Positions 26,254-35,540 of a stretch of 47,793 nucleotides of DNA are shown here, piece by piece (within the stretch, counting starts at the first letter, position 1; every line of letters starts with the position of its first letter). Both the position numbers and the translations under genes were made by a program. The notes beneath the pieces are model-generated. The model made no database searches. It was not told the DNA's origin and worked only from the letters and a program-made list of their open reading frames with translations. Source of the stretch: an uncultured Prevotellaceae bacterium (GTDB lineage Bacteria; Bacteroidota; Bacteroidia; Bacteroidales; Bacteroidaceae); the NCBI GenBank assembly GCA_902784565.1, contig CACZVE010000010.1, positions 1 through 47,793 of the forward strand, written 5' to 3'.

Positions 26254-26287
26254 GCGGGTATCCTCAATAGAGGGTATCCGCATTTTT
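26254..26287 (+). terminator. Intrinsic terminator after DUF4332
   Basis: GCGGGTATCCTC pairs with GAGGGTATCCGC (26254-26281, two G-U pairs, 4-base loop), followed by TTTTT at 26283-26287. Confidence 0.85.
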
Positions 26288-26301
26288 AACAAGAACCGTT
26301 T

Positions 26302-27624
26302 ATGAAAAAACTAATTCTATCCATCAGCATCGTGGCAGCAGTCTTTATAGCCTGCGAGCCAGCACAAAAACAAGTGGCATTCAAGATGCCTGCAGTAGAA
26401 GACATCGCCATGTATCAGGTCAATCCCCGTGTGTTTGCACCAGAGAAATCCCTGAATGCTGTGGCAGCACGCATCGACTCTATCAGTGAACTGGGTGTCA
26501 ACATGATGTGGGTGATGCCCATCTATCCCATCGGTATCGAGAAAGGCAAGAACTCTCCTTACTGTATCCGTGATTACAAGGCTATCGCTCCTGAGTTTGG
26601 TACCATTGACGACCTCAAGAACCTCGCCAATGTCTGCCATGAGCACGGCATGGGGCTTATCCTCGACTGGGTGGCTAACCATACGGCATGGGATCACCCC
26701 TGGGTGAAGGAACATCCTGACTGGTACACCCACGACGAGAAGGCCGACACCATCATCCACCCGCGTCCCTGGGACTGGTTCGATGTTGCCGATCTGAACT
26801 ATGACAACAAAGACATGCGTGCCGCCATGATCGATGCCATGAAGTTCTGGATTGTTGACGTTGGTATCGACGGCTTCCGCTGCGACGTGGCCGACGGTGT
26901 GCCAGCCGACTTCTGGAAGGACGCCATCGGACAGTTGCGCAAGGCTGCTGCTCCACGTAAGATCGTCATGTTGGCAGAGGGCAAGAACCTTGACAACTTC
27001 ACCGTTGGTGGCTTTGACATGAACTACGGCTGGGACTATAAGGACGGCCTCGTAAAGGTGTTCAAGGGTGCTCCAGCCCAAGAACTCATCAATGCCGACA
27101 TGTTAGAATATCACGACCTGCCTGCCGGCAAGGTCAAATTGCGCTTCACCACTAACCACGACCACTCTACTGAGGTGACGCCCTGCGTGGAGTTTACTAA
27201 CGATCGTGGTGCCATGGCGGCCTACGTAGCCAGCATCTTCCCCCACGGTGGAGCCCTTATCTACGGTTCGCAGGAAGTAGGCTATCCTGAGCCTATCAAC
27301 TTCTTTAAATATGTACCTGTCGACTGGACGGCCAAGCCTGAGATCTACCAGGAATACAAGAAACTGATAGAAATCTACAACAAGCATTCCGCCCTGCGCA
27401 AAGGCACGATTAAGGCCTGGCCAGACAAGGATGTGTTTATTTTCGAGAAACATGACAAAAAAGAGACGATCCTCGTCGTCGTCAATGTCCGCAACAAGGC
27501 AAAGACCATTCAGATTCCAGACAATTGGAAGGGTCGTAAGGCAAAAGACCTCATGACAGAGAAGGATTATCAACTCGACGCCACCCTCGAACTCGAACCG
27601 TTCCAGTATCTAATCCTGAAGTAA
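26302..27624 (+). CDS. GH13 alpha-amylase-family lipoprotein
   Basis: 440 residues. The signal ends VFIACEP, lipidated Cys at 18, so it is anchored outside the inner membrane. GH13 motifs are intact: region I DWVANH (132-ish), region II GFRCDVAD with nucleophile Asp195, region III LAEG with acid Glu226, and region IV TNHDHS with Asp287. The C-terminal part is a beta-sandwich (ETILVVVNVRNKAKTI). It acts on alpha-1,4-glucans or small alpha-glucosides; the short barrel and missing starch-binding domain suggest oligosaccharides, which is inference. It stands alone, not in a starch locus: the gene before ends in a terminator and the gene after is convergent. Confidence 0.92.
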   Translation: MKKLILSISIVAAVFIACEPAQKQVAFKMPAVEDIAMYQVNPRVFAPEKSLNAVAARIDSISELGVNMMWVMPIYPIGIEKGKNSPYCIRDYKAIAPEFGTIDDLKNLANVCHEHGMGLILDWVANHTAWDHPWVKEHPDWYTHDEKADTIIHPRPWDWFDVADLNYDNKDMRAAMIDAMKFWIVDVGIDGFRCDVADGVPADFWKDAIGQLRKAAAPRKIVMLAEGKNLDNFTVGGFDMNYGWDYKDGLVKVFKGAPAQELINADMLEYHDLPAGKVKLRFTTNHDHSTEVTPCVEFTNDRGAMAAYVASIFPHGGALIYGSQEVGYPEPINFFKYVPVDWTAKPEIYQEYKKLIEIYNKHSALRKGTIKAWPDKDVFIFEKHDKKETILVVVNVRNKAKTIQIPDNWKGRKAKDLMTEKDYQLDATLELEPFQYLILK

Positions 27625-27630
27625 AATAAC

Positions 27631-27660
27631 GAAGAAGCCCGCCGGTTGGCGGGCTTCTTT
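27631..27660. terminator. Bidirectional terminator between GH13 and nadB
   Basis: GAAGAAGCCCGCC (27631-27643), loop GGTT, then GGCGGGCTTCTTT (27648-27660), 12 of 13 paired. It serves both convergent genes and overlaps the nadB stop. A near copy occurs at 30609. Confidence 0.9.
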
Positions 27661-29248
27661 ATTTCTTGTCGTAGGCGTGGACGGGATAGTCGATGGTGAA
27701 GTGGAGTCCTCGACACTCCTTGCGCTCCAAGGCCCAACGGGTGATGAGATAGCCCACGTTAATCATGTTTCGCAGTTCACAGATATCTTTGCTGGCCTTC
27801 ACACGCTTGAAGAGACGTTCCGTCTCCTCGTAGAGCATATCCAGACGATCCCAAGCACGGTGCAGACGGAGGTCTGAGCGCACGATACCCACATAGTTGG
27901 CCATGATCTGATTCACCTCACGGACACTCTGCGTGATCAACACCTTCTCTTCGTTGGTCATCGTACCCTCGTCATTCCACTCAGGCACTTTCTCGTTAAA
28001 GTCGTAGAGATCCACATGCTGCAACGAGTCCTTGGCAGCGGCATCAGCATAGACCACTGCCTCGATAAGCGAGTTGGAGGCCAGACGGTTTCCGCCGTGC
28101 AATCCTGTGCAGGAGCACTCACCGAGGGCATAGAGCCGTTCGATGCTCGACTGTCCGTTGAGATCCACCTTGATACCACCACACATATAGTGAGCCGCAG
28201 GGCGCACCGGGATATAATCGGTAGTGATGTCGATACCCATCGACAGACATTTCTGATAGATATTCGGGAAGTGGTGACGTGTCTCTTCAGGGTCTTTGTG
28301 GGTCACGTCGAGACAGACATGATCGATACCGTGAATCTTCATCTCCTTATCGATGGCACGGGCCACAATGTCACGTGGTGCTAACGAGAGTCGTTCGTCG
28401 TACTTCTGCATAAACTCCTCGCCGTTGGGCAGTTTCAGGATACCGCCATAACCACGCATCGCCTCAGTAATCAGATAGGCCGGATGCGTCTCCTTCGGGT
28501 TGTGGAGCACCGTCGGATGGAACTGTACAAACTCCATATCAGCCACCGTTCCTTTGGCACGATACACCATAGCGATGCCGTCGCCAGTGGCAATAACAGG
28601 ATTCGAGGTGGTCAGGTAGACGGCGCCACAACCACCCGTACACATCACCGTCATCTTCGAGAGATAGGTATCTACTTTCTGTGTCTCGGGATTCAGCACA
28701 TAGGCACCATAGCACTGGATATGGGGGGAGCGTCTTGTCACCCTCACACCGAGATGGTGCTGGGTGATGATCTCCACGGCGAAGTGGTTCTCCTTGATCT
28801 CGATATCGGGATTGTTGCGTACAGCCTCCATCAGTCCGCGCTGGATCTCGGCACCTGTATCATCGGCATGGTGCAGGATACGAAACTCGGAATGTCCGCC
28901 CTCACGGTGCAGGTCGAAGGTACCGTCATCCTTCTTGTCGAAGTTAACACCCCACGATACCAGTTCCTGAATCTGTTCCGGTGCCTTCGTGACCACCTGT
29001 TCCACAGCCTTGGGGTCAGAGATATAGTCACCCGCAATCATCGTGTCCTCGATGTGCTTCTCAAAGTTGTCCACTGCCAGGTTCGTCACTGAGGCTACAC
29101 CGCCCTGGGCAAACGACGTGTTGGCCTCATCGAGCGAGGTCTTACAGATCATACAAATCTTACCCTTCTTGGCTCTTGCCACCTTCAGGGCGTAACTCAT
29201 ACCGGCCACTCCGGCACCGATAATCAGGAAGTCGTACTTGTAAACCAT
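27659..29248 (-). CDS. nadB: L-aspartate oxidase
   Basis: 529 residues from ATG 29248 (MVYKYDFLIIGAG); upstream frame to 29281 crosses the promoter and is not used. The FAD-binding Rossmann motif is LIIGAGVAGMSYAL, followed by SFAQGGVASV, the substrate region HREGGHSEFRILHHADDTG, a GGIKVDLNGQSS segment and ECSCTGLHGGNRLASNSLIE, all typical of the aspartate oxidase/fumarate reductase flavoprotein group. NadB oxidises aspartate to iminoaspartate, the first step of NAD synthesis in the cytoplasm. nadA and nadC are not adjacent. The gene shares a short divergent promoter cassette with dacB. Confidence 0.95.
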   Translation of the reverse strand: MVYKYDFLIIGAGVAGMSYALKVARAKKGKICMICKTSLDEANTSFAQGGVASVTNLAVDNFEKHIEDTMIAGDYISDPKAVEQVVTKAPEQIQELVSWGVNFDKKDDGTFDLHREGGHSEFRILHHADDTGAEIQRGLMEAVRNNPDIEIKENHFAVEIITQHHLGVRVTRRSPHIQCYGAYVLNPETQKVDTYLSKMTVMCTGGCGAVYLTTSNPVIATGDGIAMVYRAKGTVADMEFVQFHPTVLHNPKETHPAYLITEAMRGYGGILKLPNGEEFMQKYDERLSLAPRDIVARAIDKEMKIHGIDHVCLDVTHKDPEETRHHFPNIYQKCLSMGIDITTDYIPVRPAAHYMCGGIKVDLNGQSSIERLYALGECSCTGLHGGNRLASNSLIEAVVYADAAAKDSLQHVDLYDFNEKVPEWNDEGTMTNEEKVLITQSVREVNQIMANYVGIVRSDLRLHRAWDRLDMLYEETERLFKRVKASKDICELRNMINVGYLITRWALERKECRGLHFTIDYPVHAYDKK

Positions 29249-29270
29249 AATCGAAATCAATATTTGTGTG

Positions 29271-29329
29271 CAAAGATACAAAAAAAGCCACAGATTAAAC
29301 AGATTATCACAGTTTTTTTGCTACCTTTG
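29271..29329. promoter_or_regulatory. Divergent promoter cassette nadB / dacB with ACAGATT repeats
   Basis: CAAAGATA at 29271-29278 (TATCTTTG on the minus strand, for nadB) and TACCTTTG at 29322-29329 (for dacB) enclose ACAGATT units at about 29290, 29299 and a shortened ACAGTTT at 29309. The whole cassette is nearly the same as 39415-39472. The dacB start lies only about 10 bases after its box, giving a leader of about 5 nt. Confidence 0.75.
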
Positions 29330-29338
29330 CCGATGAAT

Positions 29339-30607
29339 ATGAAGAAAATACTGTTTTTATCCTATATTCTGTGTCTCACGGCAGGGCTGCGAGCACAGAC
29401 AGAACCACAGGAAGTGGGCAACTACAAGGTGGCCTTCACCGAACCCGTCGACTCTGTATCCCCAGACACCAGTTTCTTACAACCTGATTCCTTGGCCCTC
29501 CCCTGGCCGGAGAATGTGATTACGCGTCTCGACAAACTGTTAGACGAACCCGTATTGAAGAAGTCACAGGTCGGACTGATGGTCTACGACCTCACTGCCG
29601 ACACCATCATCTTCCGTTACGGTGAGCGTCAGACCATGCGTCCAGCCTCCGTGATGAAACTGGTGACAGCGATTACGGCACTGGATAAGTTGGGCAGCAA
29701 CTACCAGTTCCGTACCTCTCTTTATTATACAGGCCAACTGATAGGAAACGTACTCAACGGCGACCTCTACTGCGTAGGCGGTATGGATCCCCGTTTCAAC
29801 AACGACGATATGGGCGCCTTTGTGGATCGTGTCATCGGTATGGGTGTCGACACCATTCGAGGTCGTATCGTCGGCGACTATTCGATGAAGGATGAGACCC
29901 GTTTGGGCGAAGGCTGGTGCTGGGATGACGATAACCCCATCCTCTCGCCGTTGCTTATCTCGAAGAAGGCTGATTTCCTCCGTAACTTTGTCGATGAGAT
30001 GCGTAACAGGGGTATTGTGGTAGAAGACAATTTCGCTGAAGGAACGCTGCCTAACGGGGCTTATGTCGTTGGTTCCCGTTACCATGCCATCGACCAGATT
30101 CTGACGCGGATGCTCAAGGAGAGTGATAATCTCTATGCCGAGTCGATGTTCTACCAGATTGCGGCTTCTGGCGGTACCAAACGGGCCTCTGCTGCAAATG
30201 CCAGGACACATATCAAGAAACTCATCAACAAGATCGGTCTCAACCCCGACAATTATAAGATTGCCGACGGTAGCGGTCTGTCACTTTACAACTATGTCAG
30301 TCCGGAACTGATGGTACGTCTGCTGCGTTATGCCTACCGTAATTCCGAAATCTACAGCAGTCTCTATCCCTCCCTGCCCATTGCGGGTGAGGACGGTACA
30401 CTCAGTAAACGGATGAAGGGAGAATACACGATTGGTAATGTCCGTGCCAAGACAGGAACGTTGACGGGGGTATCTTCACTGGCAGGCTACTGTCGTACCG
30501 CCAACAACCATCTTTTGGCCTTCTGTATCATCAACCAAGGGGTGATGAAGAATGCCGACGGCAGGGGCTTTCAAGATGCGGTCTGCACAGCGCTTTGTCA
30601 ACCATAA
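29339..30607 (+). CDS. dacB: D-alanyl-D-alanine carboxypeptidase/endopeptidase (PBP4 type)
   Basis: 422 residues from ATG 29339, chosen because the signal peptide (MKKILFLSYILCLTAGLRAQ) begins there; ATG 29333 is two codons upstream. The three active-site motifs of class C penicillin-binding proteins are present: SVMK with Ser104 and Lys107, SDN at 262-264, and KTG at 371-373. It trims the terminal D-Ala and cuts D-Ala-meso-DAP cross-links of peptidoglycan in the periplasm. The gene has its own promoter with an almost leaderless transcript and a hairpin terminator 1 base after the stop. Confidence 0.95.
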   Translation: MKKILFLSYILCLTAGLRAQTEPQEVGNYKVAFTEPVDSVSPDTSFLQPDSLALPWPENVITRLDKLLDEPVLKKSQVGLMVYDLTADTIIFRYGERQTMRPASVMKLVTAITALDKLGSNYQFRTSLYYTGQLIGNVLNGDLYCVGGMDPRFNNDDMGAFVDRVIGMGVDTIRGRIVGDYSMKDETRLGEGWCWDDDNPILSPLLISKKADFLRNFVDEMRNRGIVVEDNFAEGTLPNGAYVVGSRYHAIDQILTRMLKESDNLYAESMFYQIAASGGTKRASAANARTHIKKLINKIGLNPDNYKIADGSGLSLYNYVSPELMVRLLRYAYRNSEIYSSLYPSLPIAGEDGTLSKRMKGEYTIGNVRAKTGTLTGVSSLAGYCRTANNHLLAFCIINQGVMKNADGRGFQDAVCTALCQP

Positions 30608-30608
30608 T

Positions 30609-30638
30609 GAAGAAGCCCGCCAGTTGGCGAGCTTCTTC
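30609..30638. terminator. Bidirectional terminator between dacB and the lactate dehydrogenase
   Basis: GAAGAAGCCCGCC (30609-30621), loop AGTT, GGCGAGCTTCTTC (30626-30638), 12 of 13 paired. It is nearly the same sequence as the terminator at 27631 and sits between convergent genes in the same way. Confidence 0.85.
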
Positions 30639-30640
30639 GT

Positions 30641-33600
30641 TTATTTCTTCGGGGTTGTACACTCGTTGACAAGGTAGACGATGGACATATACGGGATGCC
30701 AGTGTTCGTCTCCAAGCCAATCTCACAGGTACGACTGTTCGAATAGCCCACTTCGATATGATTCGCCTCGATCTGCGGACGGAGTTTGCGCAAGCCGTAC
30801 TTGTTCAGTTCGGGGAAGGTAAAGCCCCTGTCACCAGCAAAGCCACAGCACCCTACTCCCTCAGGCAGATAAACCTTCGTGGAACACTTCTTCGCAAGGT
30901 TGATGAGGTCATCCGCCACGCCCATCTGTCGGGTAGAACAGGTGATGTGCAGGGCGATAGGACGGTCTATCGGGTGGAAGTCGAGACGCGGCACGAGGTA
31001 TTTCATGATAAACTCGGCAGGCTCGTAGAGTTCCATCTTCTTCATCACCTTCTTCATCCTGTGCAGACACGGACTCTGGGCACAGAGCACGGGGTACTCG
31101 CCTTGATTGGAGGCTTTCCACAAGGCTTTCTCCAGTTCGGCACTCTTACGGTCAGCGATGTCGAGCATACCCTTCGACTCCCAGATCTGTCCGCAACACA
31201 TCTTCTCCATGCCCTCAGGGAAGATCACCTCATAACCAGCCTTTGCCATCAATTGAATCACTTCGTCGACGAGGTCATGCTTCTTGCCGCCTTGCTTCGA
31301 CTGTCCCATCGTCTGGTTGATACAACTGGGGAAGTAGACAACTTTTAGAGGTGAGTGTTCTTCCTCCTTCTGAGGCACAGACTTCTCGATGATGAATTGA
31401 GTCAAATCGGAGGGCTTGGGCTGACGCCTCTTCTTCGGCATGGCGGTGGTCCAGAGCGGCAGGCCCATCTTGTTCATCGTCCGACAGACAGTCGTCATTA
31501 ACTTCGGACCTAAGGTGACATGTGCGGCATGCGCCACATCGAGGACAACACGCAGACCCGACTTGATACCCGCCATGTGATTGGCAGCAAACTCACCCAC
31601 CTGATAGCCCAATGTCGAATTGTTCATATCCATCTGACGAATCAGATGGGTCAGTTCACCCGTATTGATCTTCATCGGACAGGAGGTGGAACAGAGGCCA
31701 TCCGTCGCACAGGTCTGGTCACCATAGTATTTATATTGCTTGCGTAGTTTGGCAGCCCGTTCCGGATTGGAACCTGTCGCCTCCAATTCTCGGATTTCAC
31801 GTTGCACGGCGATACGCATACGACTCGAAAGCGTGAGTCCGCACGACATACAATTCACCTCACAGAAACCACACTCGATACACTTGTTGGCACGCTTCAC
31901 CTGTTCGATGGTTTCCTTGGCCGTCGAGAGTTTGGGTTCCATCAGATACTTGCCACCGTCAGGTACACTGTCGAAATCAAAGTCGAGCACAGGCAGAGGT
32001 TTCAGACACTTGATGAAACAGTCTGGATCATCATTGAAGATGACACCCTGATTCAAGAGTCCCTCAGGATCGAAGATCGCCTTCAACTCCTTCATCGCCT
32101 CATAGGCTTTCTCACCCCACTCGTACTTCACGAAGGGTGCCATGTTACGACCTGTGCCGTGCTCCGCCTTCAATGAACCGTCGTAACCTTCTACCACTAA
32201 TTTCGCCACGTCACGCATCATCTCGGCATAACGGGCCACCTCATGCTCGTCGGCAAAACTTTGGTTCAGGATAAAGTGGTAGTTGCCTTCGAAAGCGTGA
32301 CCATAGATACAGGCATCATCGTAGCCATGATCGGCAATGAGTTTCTGGAGTTTCACCGTTGCCTCAGGCAACGACTCGATGGGGAACGCCACATCCTCTA
32401 TCAAACACGACGTGCCAACGGGGCGTGTACCACCCACACTCGGGAAGATACCACTTCGGATGGCCCAGTACTTGCCGTAAACGGCAGGATCCTCCGTAAA
32501 CTCGGCAGGGATATACAACTTAAACTGTCCCAGACGCTCCTTAATCTTCTCAATCTTCTCCAGTAATTGTTCGTGGGTAATGCCCTTGGTCTCCGTCAGG
32601 ATTGCCGTCAGGTTATGATAGTCGCCAGGCTCCACGCCCTCGATCTTACCTGCATCCACATCCTTCTGATATTGCAGATAGACAGGATCGTCCACACTGC
32701 TCAACGACTTATAGTCCAACATCTCTGCACTCTTCACCATCAGGTTTTCGGCACTCATCTTCAGGTCTTCCTCACCAGCCTTCAGTTTCTTCATGGCTAC
32801 CACTGCCTCACAACTCTCCTTCATCGTGAGGAAATAAACCATTGCAGAGGCTTTGTACTTGTAGTCGATGAGTGTCTTCATCGTCACTTCCGAGAGGAAG
32901 GCGAGTGTACCCTCCGACCCTACCATCGAATGGGCGATGATGTCGAACGGATCATCGTAGGCAATCAACGGACGGAGGTTCAAACCCGTCACGTTCTTAA
33001 TAGAGTATTTGGTACGTATGCGCGAGGCCAGTTCCTCATCGGCACGAACTTTATCACGCAGCGCCTCGATTTTTGCCAGAAATTCCGGATGAGATTTGCG
33101 GAAGGCCTCCCTACTCTCTTCGGAGCCCGTATCGAGGATGGTACCATCCGTCAGGATAATCCTTGCCGATACCATCATACGATCGCTGTTGGCATGCACG
33201 CCGCAGTTCATACCTGAGGCATTGTTGATGACGATACCACCCACCATTGCCGAGCCTATCGAAGCAGGATCAGGCGGGAAGACCCGTCCGTAGGGTTTCA
33301 GGATCTCGTTGACCCTCGCCCCCACAATACCGGGCTGCAGTTTGATGCTTTCAGCATCCGACGAAAGTGTAAATCCTTCCCAGTGCTTGCCTGCCACAAT
33401 CAGCACGGAGTCCGTACAACTCTGTCCGCTCAGTGACGTGCCTGCCGCACGGAAGGTGAAGGGTAACTTGTATTTCCGGCACAACTGCACAATCTTCGAG
33501 ATTTCCTCTTCACCGTCACTGCGGATGACGACCTTCGGAATCTGGCGATAGAAACTGGCATCCGTTCCCCAACAGAGGGTACGGAGTTCATCGGTATAAA

Positions 33601-33652
33601 TACGGTCAGACGGCAGAAACTGTCTGAGGTCTGATAGGAATTGGTTCAGCAT
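30641..33652 (-). CDS. FAD- and Fe-S-containing D-lactate-type dehydrogenase
   Basis: 1003 residues from ATG 33652 (MLNQFLSDLRQFL); the open frame to 33745 is heptad-repeat and promoter sequence. In order: FAD-binding type 4 domain (FRAAGTSLSGQSC, IGSAMVGGIVINNASGMN), FAD oxidase C-terminal domain with EDVAFPIE and AEHGTGRNM, ferredoxin-like clusters (CIECGFCEVNC at about 590 and GLCSTSCP at about 650), and two CCG motifs (MCCGQIW at about 817, GVGCCGFAG at about 934). Such fusions oxidise D-lactate or D-2-hydroxyacids and pass electrons to quinone or another carrier. The divergent lactate permease makes D-lactate the best guess; D-2-hydroxyglutarate is an alternative. Confidence 0.88.
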   Translation of the reverse strand: MLNQFLSDLRQFLPSDRIYTDELRTLCWGTDASFYRQIPKVVIRSDGEEEISKIVQLCRKYKLPFTFRAAGTSLSGQSCTDSVLIVAGKHWEGFTLSSDAESIKLQPGIVGARVNEILKPYGRVFPPDPASIGSAMVGGIVINNASGMNCGVHANSDRMMVSARIILTDGTILDTGSEESREAFRKSHPEFLAKIEALRDKVRADEELASRIRTKYSIKNVTGLNLRPLIAYDDPFDIIAHSMVGSEGTLAFLSEVTMKTLIDYKYKASAMVYFLTMKESCEAVVAMKKLKAGEEDLKMSAENLMVKSAEMLDYKSLSSVDDPVYLQYQKDVDAGKIEGVEPGDYHNLTAILTETKGITHEQLLEKIEKIKERLGQFKLYIPAEFTEDPAVYGKYWAIRSGIFPSVGGTRPVGTSCLIEDVAFPIESLPEATVKLQKLIADHGYDDACIYGHAFEGNYHFILNQSFADEHEVARYAEMMRDVAKLVVEGYDGSLKAEHGTGRNMAPFVKYEWGEKAYEAMKELKAIFDPEGLLNQGVIFNDDPDCFIKCLKPLPVLDFDFDSVPDGGKYLMEPKLSTAKETIEQVKRANKCIECGFCEVNCMSCGLTLSSRMRIAVQREIRELEATGSNPERAAKLRKQYKYYGDQTCATDGLCSTSCPMKINTGELTHLIRQMDMNNSTLGYQVGEFAANHMAGIKSGLRVVLDVAHAAHVTLGPKLMTTVCRTMNKMGLPLWTTAMPKKRRQPKPSDLTQFIIEKSVPQKEEEHSPLKVVYFPSCINQTMGQSKQGGKKHDLVDEVIQLMAKAGYEVIFPEGMEKMCCGQIWESKGMLDIADRKSAELEKALWKASNQGEYPVLCAQSPCLHRMKKVMKKMELYEPAEFIMKYLVPRLDFHPIDRPIALHITCSTRQMGVADDLINLAKKCSTKVYLPEGVGCCGFAGDRGFTFPELNKYGLRKLRPQIEANHIEVGYSNSRTCEIGLETNTGIPYMSIVYLVNECTTPKK

Positions 33653-33685
33653 AAGGCACAACGGGTTTTTAATTATACTTTGGCG

Positions 33686-33757
33686 CAAATATAAGAAAAA
33701 AAGTGAAAAGTGAAAAGTGAAAAGTGAAAAATTTGCTGCCGCCATGACGTAATTTTG
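33686..33757. promoter_or_regulatory. Divergent promoter region, lactate dehydrogenase / lactate permease
   Basis: CAAATATA at 33686-33693 is a TATATTTG box for the dehydrogenase on the minus strand. On the plus strand TAATTTTG occurs at 33750-33757 and TATATTTG at 33800-33807; the second lies 45 bases before the permease start and is the more likely box for it. The four-heptad element lies between the two outward boxes. Confidence 0.6.
33703..33742 (+). repeat. Four-heptad element, copy 1
   Basis: Four perfect GTGAAAA units (33703-33730) followed by ATTTGCTGCCGC (33731-33742). The element is separated by 9 bases from the leftward promoter box. Copies 2 and 3 at 36894 and 46761 have the same number of units, the same tail and the same position between divergent genes. 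Confidence 0.85.
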
Positions 33758-33852
33758 TTTTTTTCACTAAAATAAGATGGTTATCTGGTCGAAAAATCGT
33801 ATATTTGTACCCAAACTTATACAATAATCACAAAGAATAACTAACAACACCT

Positions 33853-35457
33853 ATGTCAGCATTAGTATCTGTCATCCCAATCCTGTTGCTCATCGTCCTG
33901 ATGATGGGTTTCAAAGTGTCTGGTTACAAGAGTGCGATGATCACCCTTGTTGTAACAATCATTCTGGCTCTGTTTGCAACCCCTGCTATGGGTATTGTAC
34001 CAGAGAAATATGCCGAGGCATCCATCTTCGGCATCACCATCTGGTCGGTGGTTGAAGGTTTTCTCAAGGCCTGCTTCCCGATCATCCTCATCATCATCTG
34101 CGCCATCTTCAGTTACAACATACTCTGCGAGACGAAGGAGATTGAGACCATCAAGACGCAGTTCATCCAGATGACCTCCGACAAGGGACTACTCGTGCTC
34201 CTGCTGACATGGGGTCTGGGTGGCGTACTCGAAGGTATGGCTGGTTTCGGAACGGCAGTAGCCATCCCCGCTGCCATTCTCATCGGACTGGGCTTCAAAC
34301 CGATGTTCTCCGCTGTCATCTGTCTGGTGGCGAATACGGTGGCTGTAGGTTTCGGTGCTGTAGGACTGCCTGCCACGACACTCGCCAACCAGGTGGCTGC
34401 CAGTGGTGTGGCAACGCCAGAGGAACTCTGTGAGGTGGCAACCTTCATCATCCTGCAACTCTCGCTGATGTTCTTCATCACGCCGTTCCTCATCCTGATG
34501 ATGACGGATCGCACGAAGATTGTGAAAAATATTACCATCGCTCTCTTCGTGGGAACGTTCTCCATCATCGTACAGTTCTGCTGCGCCCACTTCATCGGCC
34601 CGGAGACACCTGCCATCCTCGGTTCTGTGGCGGCTATCATCGCCATGCTGATATACAATAAACTGTTTATCCGCGACGAGAATCCTGCCGACGAGGTGAT
34701 TGTCGAGAAGAAAAAGTTTGGTCTGGCGAAGACTCTCAAGGCCTGGAGCGTCTATGGACTGATTATTTTCTTCATCCTGATTTCGAGTAAGATTGTGCCT
34801 CCCATCAACGAACTGTTGAACCAGACCCTCGTGACGAAGTTCGACATGCCTGTCATCGGCAATACCTTTAAATTCGGCTGGCTTTCGAATGCAGGTCTGA
34901 TGATTTTCCTCGGTGCCATGATTGGCGGACTGATCCAGGGCATGAGTTTCGGCAAACTGATGAAACTGTTGGCCAAGACCACTGTGAACCTCCAGAAGAC
35001 GGTGGTTACCATCTGTTGTCTCGTAGCAATGGCCATGCTGATGAACAATACCGGTATGACAAACGACATCGCCAAGGGCCTCGTCTTGTTGACGGGTGCT
35101 GCCTTCCCGTTCTTTGCACCGCTCATCGGTTCTATTGGAACATTTGTCACGGGTAGTGCCACGAATGCCAACATCCTCTTCGGTAAACTGCAGGCCACTG
35201 CTGCCAGCGACCTCGGTTTGGTGAATCAGGGCACGTTCTTCGGTGTGAGTGGTAATGAGACCAACTGGCTCGCTGCAGCCAACTGTGCCGGTTCGGAGGG
35301 AGGTAAACTTCTCTCGCCGCAGAGTATCGCCATCGCTACTGCCGCCTGCGATATGGAAGGTCAGGATGGTGACATCATGCGCAAGACGATGCCATTCGCC
35401 ATCTTCTGGATCCTGATGAATGGTCTGATGGTGTTCCTCGGACTCCACGTTTTCTAA
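33853..35457 (+). CDS. lctP: Lactate permease (LctP/LldP family)
   Basis: 534 residues with about 12-13 membrane helices and no signal peptide. Family features include the glycine-rich GVLEGMAGFGTAVAIPAAILIGLG, VAVGFGAVGLPATTLA, FVTGSATNANILFG and SGNETNWLAAANCAGSEGGK segments. It carries lactate (and probably glycolate) with protons across the inner membrane. It is transcribed away from the FAD/Fe-S dehydrogenase, so the two probably form a lactate uptake and oxidation unit. The direction in the cell, uptake or release, cannot be told from sequence. A hairpin terminator follows. Confidence 0.92.
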   Translation: MSALVSVIPILLLIVLMMGFKVSGYKSAMITLVVTIILALFATPAMGIVPEKYAEASIFGITIWSVVEGFLKACFPIILIIICAIFSYNILCETKEIETIKTQFIQMTSDKGLLVLLLTWGLGGVLEGMAGFGTAVAIPAAILIGLGFKPMFSAVICLVANTVAVGFGAVGLPATTLANQVAASGVATPEELCEVATFIILQLSLMFFITPFLILMMTDRTKIVKNITIALFVGTFSIIVQFCCAHFIGPETPAILGSVAAIIAMLIYNKLFIRDENPADEVIVEKKKFGLAKTLKAWSVYGLIIFFILISSKIVPPINELLNQTLVTKFDMPVIGNTFKFGWLSNAGLMIFLGAMIGGLIQGMSFGKLMKLLAKTTVNLQKTVVTICCLVAMAMLMNNTGMTNDIAKGLVLLTGAAFPFFAPLIGSIGTFVTGSATNANILFGKLQATAASDLGLVNQGTFFGVSGNETNWLAAANCAGSEGGKLLSPQSIAIATAACDMEGQDGDIMRKTMPFAIFWILMNGLMVFLGLHVF

Positions 35458-35486
35458 CTGAAAAATACCTATTTCTTCTTTAAATA

Positions 35487-35516
35487 CAAATGGCCCACAA
35501 TGATGTGAGCCATTTG
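35487..35516. terminator. Bidirectional terminator between lactate permease and DUF4923
   Basis: CAAATGGC-C-CACA pairs with TGTG-A-GCCATTTG around ATGA: 12 bp with one mismatch. T-rich sequence lies on both sides, and the flanking genes converge. Confidence 0.85.
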
Positions 35517-35540
35517 CTTTATACAGAATAAAGAGGAGTC

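Noticed and set aside
33653-33745. N-terminal extension of the lactate dehydrogenase (NFSLFTFHFSLF)
   Set aside because: It is the complement of heptad repeats and crosses the promoter box; the conserved start is MLNQFLSD at 33652.
34189-35448. 419-residue open frame antisense to the lactate permease
   Set aside because: Rich in His, Glu and Gln as expected from the complement of membrane-protein codons; the permease is clearly real.
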